Positions 24,589 through 34,062 of a DNA stretch of 64,000 nt are shown piece after piece. A program made the translations under genes and the position numbers. Source of the DNA: Reyranellaceae bacterium (GTDB lineage: Bacteria; Pseudomonadota; Alphaproteobacteria; Reyranellales; Reyranellaceae); assembly GCA_022844045.1 (NCBI GenBank), contig JALHMM010000022.1, positions 1 to 64,000 on the forward strand, written 5' to 3'. The number at the start of each line of letters is the position of its first letter. Positions within the stretch are counted from its first letter, which is position 1. The notes under the pieces are model-generated. The model was not told the DNA's origin and ran no database searches. It worked only from the letters and a program-made list of their open reading frames with translations.

Positions 24589-25803
24589 TTGAGCGCCAAC
24601 GACAATTCCCATCGCGGCCTGCTGCCGCCAGGCCTCGGCGACATGCTGCCGCCGGAGGCCGAGCTCGAGGCGCATGTCATGGACCGCCTGATGGCGCGCT
24701 TCGCCGGCCAGGGTTACCAGCGGGTCAAACCACCGCTCGTTGAGTTCGAGGACTCGCTGTTCGGCGGCGCCGGCGTCGCCATGGCGGCGCACAGCTTCCG
24801 CCTGATGGACCCGGTGTCGCAGCGCATGATGGGCGTGCGCGCCGACATGACGCTCCAGGTCGCGCGCATCGCCACAACACGGCTGAAGGACGTGCCGCGG
24901 CCGCTGCGCCTGTCCTATGCCGGCAACGTGCTGCGCATGAAGGGCTCGCAGCTGCGCCCGCAGCGCCAGTTCGCCCAGGTCGGCGTCGAGCTGATCGGCT
25001 CCGACGCCGCCACGGCCGATGCCGAGGCCGTGCTGCTGGCGGCCGACGCGCTGCTTGGCGTCGGCGTGCCGGCGCTGTCGGTCGACCTCAATCTGCCCAC
25101 CCTGGTGACAGCGCTTTGCGGTGCGCTCGGATTGCCCGACGGCATGGTGCGCCGCCTGCGCCGCGCGCTGGAGCGCAAGGAGGAATCGGCGATAGCCCGA
25201 ATCGTCGCCGACGAACGCGCCAAGGGCGTCGCGGCGGCGAGCGACGCGGTGCGCGACATATTCGTCGGCCTGCTGCGCGCCGTCGGTCCGGCCGAGGAGG
25301 GCGTGGCGCGGCTCAAGACGCTGAGCCTGCCGGCGCAGGCGCGGGCCGAGGCGGATCGCCTCGCCGAGGTCGTCGCATTGCTGCGCGACGCGGCGCCGGC
25401 GCTGCACCTGACCATCGATCCCGTCGAGTACCGTGGTCTGGAGTATCAGGACGGCGTGAGCTTCACGCTCTACGCGCGCGGCGCGTTGGGCGAGGTCGGC
25501 CGTGGCGAGCTGGGCCGCGGGGGCCGCTATCGCGCCGGCTTCAGCGAGGACGAGGGCGCGGTCAGCGAGCCTGCCACTGGCTTTACCCTCTACATGGATA
25601 CGGTGCTTGGCGCCGCGACCGTGGAGCCGCCGGGCAGGCGTCTTTATGTACCGGCTGATATCGCCTGGGCCGAGCTGGCACGTTGGCGCGGCGAGGGGTT
25701 CCACACCGTGCACGGGCTGAGTGACGCCGTGGACGTGCGGGCCGAGGCTGGTCGTCTGGGGTGCGCTTACGCATTGATCGACGGGCAGGCCGTCGCCATC
25801 TAA
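24589..25803 (+). CDS. hisZ: ATP phosphoribosyltransferase regulatory subunit HisZ
   Basis: A 404-residue paralogue of histidyl-tRNA synthetase that lacks aminoacylation and instead activates the short form of HisG in histidine synthesis. 'GLLPPGLGDMLPPEAELE' and 'QRMMGVRADMTLQVARIA' correspond to HisRS motif regions, but the anticodon domain is absent. The best start is TTG at 24589, since the conserved N-terminal block begins just after it; the first in-frame ATG (24643) would cut that block. No hisG is in the window. hisZ and purA are close in many alphaproteobacteria; here two small genes lie between them. Confidence 0.88.
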   Translation: MSANDNSHRGLLPPGLGDMLPPEAELEAHVMDRLMARFAGQGYQRVKPPLVEFEDSLFGGAGVAMAAHSFRLMDPVSQRMMGVRADMTLQVARIATTRLKDVPRPLRLSYAGNVLRMKGSQLRPQRQFAQVGVELIGSDAATADAEAVLLAADALLGVGVPALSVDLNLPTLVTALCGALGLPDGMVRRLRRALERKEESAIARIVADERAKGVAAASDAVRDIFVGLLRAVGPAEEGVARLKTLSLPAQARAEADRLAEVVALLRDAAPALHLTIDPVEYRGLEYQDGVSFTLYARGALGEVGRGELGRGGRYRAGFSEDEGAVSEPATGFTLYMDTVLGAATVEPPGRRLYVPADIAWAELARWRGEGFHTVHGLSDAVDVRAEAGRLGCAYALIDGQAVAI

Positions 25804-25831
25804 GGTTACCCACGCATCGTTGGAGATCGCG

Positions 25832-26188
25832 ATGACCATCCGCCGCCGATCACTTCTCGTTCTCTCGGGCGTTGCCGTCGTCACCCCGGCCGCCGCGCAT
25901 CATGGCTGGAGCAGCTACGACGCTGGCAAGCTGCTGACGCTCAAGGGTGCGATCCTCGAATCGAAGTATCAGAATCCGCACGGCGAGATTGTCCTTGAAG
26001 TCGACCGCAAGAGATGGACCGCGACCCTCGCGCCAGTGTCGCGCATGGAGTCGCGTGGGCTGCCGCGTGAGGATCTAGCCGTCGGCAAGGTGGTGACGGT
26101 GGTCGGCTACGCCAGCCGCGTGCAGGACGGCGAGATGCGCGCCGAGCGCATCACCACCGCGGACGGCAAGACCGTCGAGCTGCGCTGA
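25832..26188 (+). CDS. DUF6152-like exported small protein
   Basis: A 118-residue exported protein. 'TIRRRSLLVLSGVAVVTPAA' is a signal with a twin-arginine look, and cleavage is expected before 'HHGWSSYD'. The mature part begins with the His-rich 'AHHGWSSYDAGK' and 'ESKYQNPHGEIVLEV', the pattern of DUF6152, a small OB-fold-like periplasmic family of unknown role. The ATG follows GGAGA. It is 12 bp before the DUF6644 membrane gene, and the two are probably co-transcribed. Confidence 0.78.
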   Translation: MTIRRRSLLVLSGVAVVTPAAAHHGWSSYDAGKLLTLKGAILESKYQNPHGEIVLEVDRKRWTATLAPVSRMESRGLPREDLAVGKVVTVVGYASRVQDGEMRAERITTADGKTVELR

Positions 26189-26200
26189 GCGACTGAGGCC

Positions 26201-26704
26201 ATGGGTCACGGCACGGAGGCCACGGGCTGGCTGGCGGCATGGGCCGCGGCCCTCGAGGCCTCGGGGTTTTCCTTCATGCTGCGTGACTCGACGTGGATCT
26301 ACCCGCTGGCCAATCTCGGCCATATCGTCGGGCTGTCGCTGTTGGTCGGGCCGATCGTCGCGCTCGACCTGCGCTTGCTGGGCATCGGCCGCGCCGTATC
26401 CGTCGCGGCTCTGTCGCGCACGCTGACGCCGATCGCGATCACCGGTCTGGTGCTGCAAGTCCTCAGTGGCCTGCTACTGTTCACCGCCGACGCCGCCGCG
26501 CTGGTCGGCAACCCGGTGTTCCAGATCAAGTCCGCGCTGCTGGTACTGGGCCTCGCCAACGCCATTGCCTTCCGCCGCATATGGCGCCACGCGTTGGACG
26601 GCTGGGACGACAGTCCGCCAGCACTGGGACGGGCACAGGCGGCGCTGTCGATCATCTTCTGGTTCGGCGTGGCGATCAGCGGTCGGCTGATCGCGTATTT
26701 CTGA
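26201..26704 (+). CDS. DUF6644-like integral membrane protein
   Basis: A 167-residue inner-membrane protein with about four transmembrane helices (near residues 35-60, 75-98, 103-122 and 145-165). '[20 protein letters not shown]' near residues 30-49 carries a His inside a helix, as in heme-binding or copper-linked membrane families, and the context beside the His-rich DUF6152 protein suggests a joint metal or redox role (inference). A terminator-like hairpin follows 53 bp after the stop. Confidence 0.75.
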   Translation: MGHGTEATGWLAAWAAALEASGFSFMLRDSTWIYPLANLGHIVGLSLLVGPIVALDLRLLGIGRAVSVAALSRTLTPIAITGLVLQVLSGLLLFTADAAALVGNPVFQIKSALLVLGLANAIAFRRIWRHALDGWDDSPPALGRAQAALSIIFWFGVAISGRLIAYF

Positions 26705-26756
26705 TCTGCGGCGTTATCCCACTCCCCATGCCGCCGCGCGCGTGCTAAGCACAGCT

Positions 26757-26793
26757 ACGCCCCTTCAGGCCTCGCGTCTGGAGGGGCGTTTTT
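26757..26793 (+). terminator. Rho-independent terminator directly upstream of purA
   Basis: ACGCCCCTTCAG pairs with CTGGAGGGGCGT (a 12-bp stem with one G-U pair and a 9-base loop), followed by a run of T. The hairpin ends only 17 bp before the purA ATG, so it lies either between genes of one transcript or inside the purA leader. GTGCTAAGCAC at 26741-26751 forms another small palindrome just before it. Confidence 0.75.
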
Positions 26794-26810
26794 CGTGTGC
26801 GGGGATCGAC

Positions 26811-28103
<1,293 letters not shown>

Positions 28104-28133
28104 ATGGACTTTGTGGAGTAGGGGAGAGAAACG

Positions 28134-28916
28134 ATGCCCAACATGCTCAAGCGCCGGCTCGCCGCCGGCAAGGCCTGCGTCAATGGCTGGCTGGCGATTC
28201 CCGATGGCTTCGCGGCCGAGACCATGGCCCAGTGCGGCTGGGACAGCGTCACCGTCGACATGCAGCACGGCGTGCAGGACTACATGTCGATGGTTCGGTG
28301 CTTCCAGGCGATGGACCGTCACCCGATCACGCCGCTGGTGCGCGTGCCGTGGAACGAGCCGGGCATCTGCGGCAAGGTGCTCGATGGCGGCGCCTGGGGC
28401 GTGATCTGCCCGATGGTCAACAACGCCGCCGAAGCCAAGGCGCTGGTGTCCTATTGCCTCTATCCGCCCAAGGGCAAGCGCAGCAACGGCCCGATCCGCG
28501 CCGGCGCCTACGGCGAGGCGACGCCCTACCAGGCGACCGCCAACGACGAGGTGCTGGTCATCCCGATGATTGAGACGCAGGAAGCGATCGACAACATCGA
28601 CGCCATCCTCGACGTCCCGGGCATCAGCGGCATCTATATCGGCCCCAGCGACCTCGGCCTCTCCCTCGGCCTCGCGCCGCGGCTGGACCGCGAGGAGCCG
28701 CAGATTCTCGGCATCTACGAGAAGCTGCTGGCCGCGACGGCCAAGCGTGGCCAGTTCGCCGGCCTGCACAACGGCAGCCCGGCCTATGCCGCGCGCATGA
28801 TCGGCATGGGCTTCCGCCTCGTCACCATTGCCAACGACGCCGGCCTGCTGTCGCAGGCGGCAAAGGCGGCGGTGAAGGCGACCCGCGAGGGCGCTGGCGC
28901 GGTGGCTGCGGCCTAA
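28134..28916 (+). CDS. HpcH/HpaI family class II aldolase
   Basis: A 260-residue TIM-barrel aldolase that uses a divalent metal to split 2-keto-3-deoxy-type acids into pyruvate and an aldehyde. 'WDSVTVDMQHGVQDY' carries the catalytic His region, 'VIPMIETQEAIDNIDAIL' the metal-binding Glu and 'GIYIGPSDLGLSLG' the metal-binding Asp. The length fits HpaI/GarL rather than the longer malyl-CoA lyases, so it is not the missing lyase of the ethylmalonyl-CoA pathway. A GGGGAGAG site precedes the ATG. Its stop overlaps that of the convergent epimerase. Confidence 0.92.
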   Translation: MPNMLKRRLAAGKACVNGWLAIPDGFAAETMAQCGWDSVTVDMQHGVQDYMSMVRCFQAMDRHPITPLVRVPWNEPGICGKVLDGGAWGVICPMVNNAAEAKALVSYCLYPPKGKRSNGPIRAGAYGEATPYQATANDEVLVIPMIETQEAIDNIDAILDVPGISGIYIGPSDLGLSLGLAPRLDREEPQILGIYEKLLAATAKRGQFAGLHNGSPAYAARMIGMGFRLVTIANDAGLLSQAAKAAVKATREGAGAVAAA

Positions 28917-29770
28917 AGATTACGCACGGCAAAAACGACCGTCCCGCGCCGCGCAAGGCCGCGCGGCAGGAGCATGCTGCCGACGGCGCCACTGATATGG
29001 GTCACCGGTTCGACGCAAAAGAAGGACCGGTGCTCGGGTGTGTAGATGACGAGGTGGTCAAACGGCGTGATCGCGATGAGATCGACGGCGAGCCGGCGTG
29101 AAGGCCAGCTCACCGTCGCAAAGCCGCTCCAACCATCGAAGCAATTGTCGAGTGTGGCCTCATCGACGCGACGCGGTCGGCTGAAGTCCCATCCAGGCGG
29201 TATCGCGATTCGTCCAGTGGGGATGATCTCAGCATCCGTAAGCCATACGCCGGAGGCTCGGTACATGAGTTCGCTGTCGGGATCGCGTGCGAAGAACGGG
29301 TGCAGGCCCATGCCTGCCGGAACTGTGCGCGTTTCCAGATTGCTGATGGACATGTCGATGGCGAGGCTATCATCGCCAAGTCTGAACGTTTGCTGTGCGC
29401 GGTAGCGGAAGGGCCAGCCGTCGCTGCCATCGTGCTGGTAGGTCAGCTCGACCAACGTCTCGTCGTGATGTGTAACCTGCCAGGGATGTGACCAGCCATC
29501 GCCGTGCATGGGATGACGCTGCCCCGGCCAGTTCGGCGCCAGCATGACCTCCTCGCCGTCGAACCTGAGGCGGCCTTCTGCGATTCGGTTGGAGTAGGGC
29601 ACCAGCGGATAGCATGCGGTGTTGTTGCCTTTACGCGAGGCGAGAGCCTCGGCGGTCGCCGGTCGCAGCACGTCGCCTTTGCCGTCGACAGCGAAGCGCG
29701 CGATCGAACCGCCGCAATCGGGGGCGAGGTCGAGGGCCAAGCGGCCGGCGCGCAGCGACAGAAGGGTCAT
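28913..29770 (-). CDS. Aldose 1-epimerase family protein
   Basis: About 285 residues of the beta-sandwich GalM/YeaD-like fold that interconverts sugar anomers. The start at ATG 29770 ('MTLLSLRAGRLALDL') is preferred to an in-frame TTG 12 bp upstream. 'CYPLVPYSNRIAEGRLRF' and 'HPMHGDGWSHPWQV' are the substrate-binding blocks with the catalytic His, and 'GLHPFFA' holds the second His. The catalytic Glu is probably in 'FFCVEPVTH'. The neighbouring HpaI aldolase fits acid-sugar metabolism. A terminator separates it from rpoH upstream. Confidence 0.9.
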   Translation of the reverse strand: MTLLSLRAGRLALDLAPDCGGSIARFAVDGKGDVLRPATAEALASRKGNNTACYPLVPYSNRIAEGRLRFDGEEVMLAPNWPGQRHPMHGDGWSHPWQVTHHDETLVELTYQHDGSDGWPFRYRAQQTFRLGDDSLAIDMSISNLETRTVPAGMGLHPFFARDPDSELMYRASGVWLTDAEIIPTGRIAIPPGWDFSRPRRVDEATLDNCFDGWSGFATVSWPSRRLAVDLIAITPFDHLVIYTPEHRSFFCVEPVTHISGAVGSMLLPRGLARRGTVVFAVRNL

Positions 29771-29788
29771 GGGTGGGCCCAAACGACG

Positions 29789-29812
29789 AAGGCCCCGCCG
29801 GAGCGGGGCCTT
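29789..29812 (-). terminator. Terminator of rpoH
   Basis: AAGGCCCCGC and GCGGGGCCTT form a perfect 10-bp stem with a 4-base loop, 22 bp past the rpoH stop on the minus strand. A short T-containing run follows. It lies before the epimerase start and separates the two same-strand genes. Confidence 0.8.
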
Positions 29813-29834
29813 CCATGATAGCCGATGTTAGCGG

Positions 29835-30749
29835 TCAGGCGTGCGCGGGAGCCCGTGACGGCACGTTGGCCGCGGCGGCCACCGCGCTCTTCATCGCCCG
29901 CTGCAGCTTCTCGAAGGCGCGCACCTCGATCTGGCGCACGCGCTCGCGGCTGATGCCGTACTTGTCGCTGAGCTCCTCGAGCGTCTTGGGCTCGTCGACC
30001 AAGCGACGCTCCGTCAGGATGTGGCGCTCGCGCTCCGACAGGGTCTTCATCGCCCCGGCCAGCAAGGCGCGCCGCTGCTCGAGCTCCTGCGATTCGGCGA
30101 AGCGCACTTCCTGGTTGTCGCTGTCGTCGACCAGCCAGTCCTGCCACTCCGACTCGCCGTCGGCGCGCATTGGCGCGTTGAGCGACTGGTCGGGCACCAG
30201 GCGGCGGTTCATGTTCACCACCTCTTCCTCGGCGACGCCGAGCTTGGTGGCGATCTGCTTGACCTGGTCCGGCCTGAGGTCGCCGTCCTCGATCGCCTGC
30301 ATCTGGCCCTTCAGCCGGCGCAGGTTGAAGAACAGCTTCTTCTGGGCGGCAGTTGTGCCCATCTTCACCAGTGACCAGCTGTGCAGGATATATTCCTGGA
30401 TCGAGGCGCGGATCCACCACATGGCGTAGGTCGCCAGGCGGAAGCCCTTATCCGGGTCGAAGCGCTTGACCGCCTGCATCATGCCGAGGTTGCCCTCGGA
30501 GATAAGCTCGCCCAGCGGCAGTCCGTAGCCGCGGTAGCCCATGGCGATCTTCGCGACGAGGCGCAGGTGCGAGGTGACCAACTGGTGGGCTGCGTCGGAA
30601 TCCTCATGCTCACGCCAACGCTTCGCCAGCATGAACTCCTGGTCATGCTCCAGCATCGGGAACTTGCGGATTTCCTGGAGGTACCGGGTGAGGTTGCCTT
30701 CAGGCGACAGGGTGCCGGCGAGAGCCGGCAATGCAACGGCGGTAGCCAT
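29835..30749 (-). CDS. rpoH: RNA polymerase heat-shock sigma factor RpoH
   Basis: A 304-residue sigma-32-type factor directing transcription of chaperone and protease genes. Region 2 is present ('LATYAMWWIRASIQEYIL', residues about 105-122). The RpoH box 'QKKLFFNLR' at residues 136-144, used for binding by FtsH and chaperones, identifies the RpoH subgroup. Region 4.2 with 'GISRERVRQIEVRAFEKL' closes the protein. The ATG at 30749 follows GGAGGGAG; the open frame runs on upstream without support. The gene is transcribed from a near-consensus promoter that overlaps a CIRCE-like operator, so heat-shock control may involve HrcA. Confidence 0.95.
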   Translation of the reverse strand: MATAVALPALAGTLSPEGNLTRYLQEIRKFPMLEHDQEFMLAKRWREHEDSDAAHQLVTSHLRLVAKIAMGYRGYGLPLGELISEGNLGMMQAVKRFDPDKGFRLATYAMWWIRASIQEYILHSWSLVKMGTTAAQKKLFFNLRRLKGQMQAIEDGDLRPDQVKQIATKLGVAEEEVVNMNRRLVPDQSLNAPMRADGESEWQDWLVDDSDNQEVRFAESQELEQRRALLAGAMKTLSERERHILTERRLVDEPKTLEELSDKYGISRERVRQIEVRAFEKLQRAMKSAVAAAANVPSRAPAHA

Positions 30750-30833
30750 GATCTCCCTCCTTCTGATCGGCGGCCCGCGGCGCGGCACCGACAATCCGAT
30801 AGAGTCTTAAACGTCCGACTTGAGCCCAACTCG

Positions 30834-30860
30834 TTGGCACTCCGTCGGCTAGAGTGCCAA
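30834..30860. promoter_or_regulatory. CIRCE-like operator upstream of rpoH
   Basis: TTGGCACTC, 9 bp, GAGTGCCAA: perfect 9-bp inverted arms with the exact 9-9-9 spacing of the CIRCE element bound by the heat-shock repressor HrcA (consensus TTAGCACTC-N9-GAGTGCTAA). The single deviation per arm is symmetric, so the palindrome is kept. It touches the last base of the -10 box and covers the predicted transcription start. Confidence 0.75.
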
Positions 30861-30888
30861 TTATCCCTTGCTCCTCCCTTCCCGTCAA
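30860..30888 (-). promoter_or_regulatory. Candidate sigma-70 promoter of rpoH
   Basis: On the minus strand TTGACG (30883-30888), a 17-bp spacer and GATAAT (30860-30865) make a strong housekeeping promoter. The start site would fall near 30853, inside the CIRCE-like element, giving an rpoH leader of about 104 bases. Confidence 0.7.
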
Positions 30889-30962
30889 TAATATCCGACT
30901 ATAGCGGTCGGAGATTGTGACGATACCAAGGCAGTATCCAACGCCTTTGGGGACAATCGAAC

Positions 30963-31003
30963 GCTAACCTACCGTCGTTCAGTTAGCACACGAGTTTTGC
31001 TAA
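30963..31003 (-). terminator. Overlapping hairpins after rluD
   Basis: GCTAAC (30963-30968) pairs with GTTAGC (30982-30987), while TTAGCA (30983-30988) can instead pair with TGCTAA (30998-31003). The two structures exclude each other. They sit immediately after the rluD stop on the minus strand and upstream of the rpoH promoter. Stems are short and AT-containing, so function as a terminator is uncertain. Confidence 0.3.
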
Positions 31004-31006
31004 ACC

Positions 31007-31993
31007 TCAAGTGCGGAGAATTTGGAGCAAGGCTTCCATATCCTGCGGTAAAGGGCTTTCAAATCTTTGTGCGCTGCCGCTTCGCGGATGCACAAATCCC
31101 AGCCGGAAGGCGTGCAGCGCCTGCCGCCCGAAGGCCGGGACATTGTCCCCGCGAGTGATACGGCCCCGACCGTAGACCGGATCGCCGATCAGCGGATTGC
31201 CGCGATGGGCGAGGTGGACGCGCACCTGATGGGTGCGGCCGGTCAGCAGCTCGGCCTCGACCAGGCTGGCCTTGGGCCGCGCCGGCTCACCGAACCGCTC
31301 CAGCACGCGGTAGCGGGTGGTGGCCGGCTTGCCGCCGCTGGCCACCACGGCCATGCGTTTGCGGTCGGTGCGGTGGCGGCCGATGTTGCCCTCGATCATG
31401 CCGACCGGGGGGATCGGCGCGCCATGCACTACGGAGCGGTAGGCACGCTCGATGCTATGCGCCTGGAACTGCTCCGACAGCGCGTGGTGGGCGCGGTCGT
31501 TCTTGGCCGCCACCATCACCCCCGACGTATCCTTGTCAAGGCGGTGGACGATGCCTGGTCGACGCACGCCGCCGATGCCGCTCAGGCTGTCGCCACAGTG
31601 GGCGAGGAGGGCGTTGACCAAGGTGCGGTCAGGATTGCCGGGGGCGGGGTGGACGACCAGCCCGGCCGGTTTGTCGAGCACGATCAGGTCGGCGTCCTCG
31701 TGCAGGATGGTAAGGGCTATCGCCTGCGCTTGCGGCACCGCCGGCGCGCTTTCCGGCATGTCGATCTCGAAGACCTCGCCTGCCTTGACCTTGCGGGAGG
31801 CGTCGGCCAAGGTCGCGCGCCTTTCGCCTGACGCGAGCAGCGATACCCGGCCATCCTCGATCAGCGCCTTGGCGCGGCTGCGCGACAGGCCCGGCAGCCA
31901 GGCCGCGACGCGGCGATCGAGGCGGTCGCCGTTATCGCCCTCGTCGGCGACATGGCGATGGATACCGGGCGACGGCCCGTCTGAGTCGGTCAC
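31007..31993 (-). CDS. rluD: 23S rRNA pseudouridine synthase, RluD/RluC type
   Basis: A 328-residue enzyme with an N-terminal S4 RNA-binding domain (about residues 20-85; 'LSRSRAKALIEDGRVSLLA') and a pseudouridine synthase domain. The catalytic Asp153 lies in the motif 'GIVHRLDKDTSGVMV'. 'ELLTGRTHQVRVHLAHRGNPLIGD' is the second conserved block. RluD modifies helix 69 of 23S rRNA. The GTG start at 31993 is chosen because it gives the full S4 domain; no ATG is available in frame. The next gene starts divergently 9 bp away, so the promoters must overlap coding sequence. Confidence 0.9.
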   Translation of the reverse strand: MTDSDGPSPGIHRHVADEGDNGDRLDRRVAAWLPGLSRSRAKALIEDGRVSLLASGERRATLADASRKVKAGEVFEIDMPESAPAVPQAQAIALTILHEDADLIVLDKPAGLVVHPAPGNPDRTLVNALLAHCGDSLSGIGGVRRPGIVHRLDKDTSGVMVAAKNDRAHHALSEQFQAHSIERAYRSVVHGAPIPPVGMIEGNIGRHRTDRKRMAVVASGGKPATTRYRVLERFGEPARPKASLVEAELLTGRTHQVRVHLAHRGNPLIGDPVYGRGRITRGDNVPAFGRQALHAFRLGFVHPRSGSAQRFESPLPQDMEALLQILRT

Positions 31994-32002
31994 GGGGAGA
32001 GC

Positions 32003-32374
32003 ATGGCGCAGCAGACGGGCGCACGGAACGTTGGCTGGTTGAAGGCGCTCGTGATTTTCATGGGCGTCGTGATCGCCGTGGGGTTCATCGTCGTGTTCGT
32101 CGAGCTCGGCCGGCGCATTGTTAAACCGCCTGCGAACGAACCGCCACCGGCCGGCGCGCCAACGGCGCCCGGCGCGCCGGCCGCGAAGCCGCGCAGCTTC
32201 GGCGAGGTGAGCGTGCCGATCCCCCAGGGCGCCAAGGTCGAGAGCGTGACATCGGCCGACGGTCGTGCCGTGGCCCTCGTGCGGCTGCGCGATGGCGGAG
32301 CGGCGCTCTATGTCATCGACCCCGCGAGTGGCGCGCTCCTGGGCGTCGTGCGCCTGCCCGAGGACAAGCGCTAG
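32003..32374 (+). CDS. Small single-pass membrane protein beside rluD (DUF6476-like)
   Basis: A 123-residue protein with a short cytoplasmic N-terminus, one membrane helix (about residues 13-36, 'ALVIFMGVVIAVGFIVVFVE'), a Pro/Ala-rich linker and a C-terminal domain of about 60 residues ('VSVPIPQGAKVESV', 'ALYVIDPASGALLGVVRL') probably in the periplasm. Short proteins of this layout sit next to rluD in many alphaproteobacteria and are known only as a domain of unknown function. It is 9 bp before the threonine aldolase gene, so is possibly its operon partner. Confidence 0.75.
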   Translation: MAQQTGARNVGWLKALVIFMGVVIAVGFIVVFVELGRRIVKPPANEPPPAGAPTAPGAPAAKPRSFGEVSVPIPQGAKVESVTSADGRAVALVRLRDGGAALYVIDPASGALLGVVRLPEDKR

Positions 32375-32383
32375 GGAGTAAGC

Positions 32384-33424
32384 ATGGATTTCCGCAGCGA
32401 CAACGCCGTCGGCGCCCATCCCGCCATCGTCGAGGCGCTGGCCAAGGCCTACCGCGCCGGGCCGATGTCGTCCTACGGCGCCGACGAGATCACCGCCCGC
32501 GTGACGCAGCGGTTGCGCCAGGCCTTCGAGCACGACACGCTGATCGCCTTCCCGGTCGCCACGGGCACCGCTGCCAACGCGCTGTCGCTGGCCTGCCTGA
32601 CGCCGCCTTGGGGCGTGGTGTTCTGCCATCCCGCCGCGCATATCAACGTCGACGAGGCCAACGCACCGGAGTTCTTCAGCAACGGCGCCAAGCTGCAGTG
32701 CGTCGACGGCCCCGCCGGCAAGCTCGACCTTCCGACCCTCGAACGCGCGCTGGCGGTCGATGTGAAGGGCGTGGTGCATCATGCCCAGCCGGCGGCGATC
32801 TCGATCACCCAGGCGACGGAATGCGGCGCCAGCTACACATCAGATGAGGTGCGCGCGATCTCGGCCCAAGCGAAGAAGCACGGCTTGTCCTTGCACATGG
32901 ACGGCGCGCGCCTCGGCAACGCGCTGATCCATCTCGGCTGCAAGCCGGCCGACGTGACGTGGAAGGCGGGTGTCGACGTACTGAGCTTCGGCGCAACCAA
33001 GAACGGCGCGCTGGCGGCCGAGGCGGTCGTGTTCTTCAAGCCGGAGCTGGCGAAGGAGTTCGAGTTCCGCCGCAAGCGCGCCGGGCACCTGTTCTCCAAG
33101 ATGCGCATGCTCTCGGCCCAGCTCGACGCTTATCTCGAGGGCGACCTCTGGCTCGCCAATGCGCGCCACGCCAATACGATGGCGAAGCGCTTGGCCGAGG
33201 GGCTGGGCCGGCTCAATAGTACGCGCCTGCTCTATCCGGTCGAAGCCAACGAGATCTTCATCGCCTTGCCAGCCTCGGCCAATCGCGCGCTGGAGGCGGC
33301 GGGGTTCAAGTACTACCCGTGGCCCAGCGATCGGCCAGGCGAGCAGGCTTATCGTCTGGTGACCGCCTTCGACACCGATCCAGCCTATGTCGATCGGTTC
33401 ATAGCCGTAGCGACCTCGCCGTGA
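32384..33424 (+). CDS. Threonine aldolase family PLP enzyme
   Basis: A 346-residue fold-type I PLP enzyme. 'MDFRSDNAVGAHPAIVEAL' and 'YGADEITARVTQRLRQAFE' are the N-terminal family blocks; the PLP-binding Asp is in 'SLHMDGARLGNAL', and the Lys forming the internal aldimine is in 'LSFGATKNGALAAEAV' near residue 206. Family members split L-threonine or beta-hydroxy amino acids into glycine and an aldehyde, or act as beta-eliminating lyases. A GGGAG site precedes the ATG. Its stop overlaps the GTG start of the pentapeptide protein. Confidence 0.9.
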   Translation: MDFRSDNAVGAHPAIVEALAKAYRAGPMSSYGADEITARVTQRLRQAFEHDTLIAFPVATGTAANALSLACLTPPWGVVFCHPAAHINVDEANAPEFFSNGAKLQCVDGPAGKLDLPTLERALAVDVKGVVHHAQPAAISITQATECGASYTSDEVRAISAQAKKHGLSLHMDGARLGNALIHLGCKPADVTWKAGVDVLSFGATKNGALAAEAVVFFKPELAKEFEFRRKRAGHLFSKMRMLSAQLDAYLEGDLWLANARHANTMAKRLAEGLGRLNSTRLLYPVEANEIFIALPASANRALEAAGFKYYPWPSDRPGEQAYRLVTAFDTDPAYVDRFIAVATSP

Positions 33425-34047
33425 GCCGGCCGGCCGTCAGCGTTGGGCTCGTGGCGGCGCTACTCCTCGGTCTACCGGAGAGCGCTCTCGCGAAGTGCGA
33501 GGATCCGCCGGCCCCGAAGGTGAGCTGGCAGGGATGCGACAAGCGAAACGCCGATCTGCGCGATAAGGATCTTCAGGGTGCCAACTTGCAAGGCGCGCTG
33601 CTAGCTGGCGCCAAGATGGGACGGGCGAACCTGCGTGGCGCCAATCTGAACAAAGCGAGCCTGCTCGATGCCGATCTTTCGCCCACCGTCGATTTTCGCG
33701 AGGCGACGCTGTCCGAGGCCAATCTCAAAGGGGTCGATCTGACCTACGCCAAGCTGGACAGCGCCGACCTGCGCGGCGCCAATCTGGAAGGCGCACTGCT
33801 GGAGGAAGTCAGCCTGTCGCGCGCCGATCTGGAAGGCGCCAGGCTCGTGGACGCCAACCTGGTTGGTGCCAATCTGCAGGGCGCCAATCTGAAGGACGCA
33901 TTTCTGCGCGGCGCCAAGCTGTCGCGCGCCAATCTAAAGGACGCCAAGCTCGAGGGCGTCAAGCTGACCGGCATCAATCTATCGGGCGCGACATGGATCG
34001 ACGGGAGGATTTGCGCCCCCCAGTCGATCGGTACCTGCAACAAGTAG
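33421..34047 (+). CDS. Exported pentapeptide-repeat protein
   Basis: About 208 residues. The start is taken as GTG 33421, which overlaps the preceding stop (GTGA) and opens directly into a signal peptide ('SVGLVAALLLGLPESALA', cleavage before 'KCEDPP'). From about residue 45 to the end, A(D/N)LxX pentapeptides follow one another ('ANLQGALLAGAKMGRANLRG' and so on), building a right-handed quadrilateral beta-helix. Two Cys pairs, one near the N-terminus of the mature protein and one at the C-terminus, may form disulphides. Function is unknown. Confidence 0.85.
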   Translation: MSRPAVSVGLVAALLLGLPESALAKCEDPPAPKVSWQGCDKRNADLRDKDLQGANLQGALLAGAKMGRANLRGANLNKASLLDADLSPTVDFREATLSEANLKGVDLTYAKLDSADLRGANLEGALLEEVSLSRADLEGARLVDANLVGANLQGANLKDAFLRGAKLSRANLKDAKLEGVKLTGINLSGATWIDGRICAPQSIGTCNK

Positions 34048-34062
34048 CGCCGCGCGTGTGCT

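Noticed and set aside
28134..28916. The HpaI-type aldolase as malyl-CoA lyase of the ethylmalonyl-CoA pathway
   Set aside because: Length and motifs fit the 2-keto-3-deoxy acid aldolase group; malyl-CoA lyases are longer and carry different CoA-binding residues.
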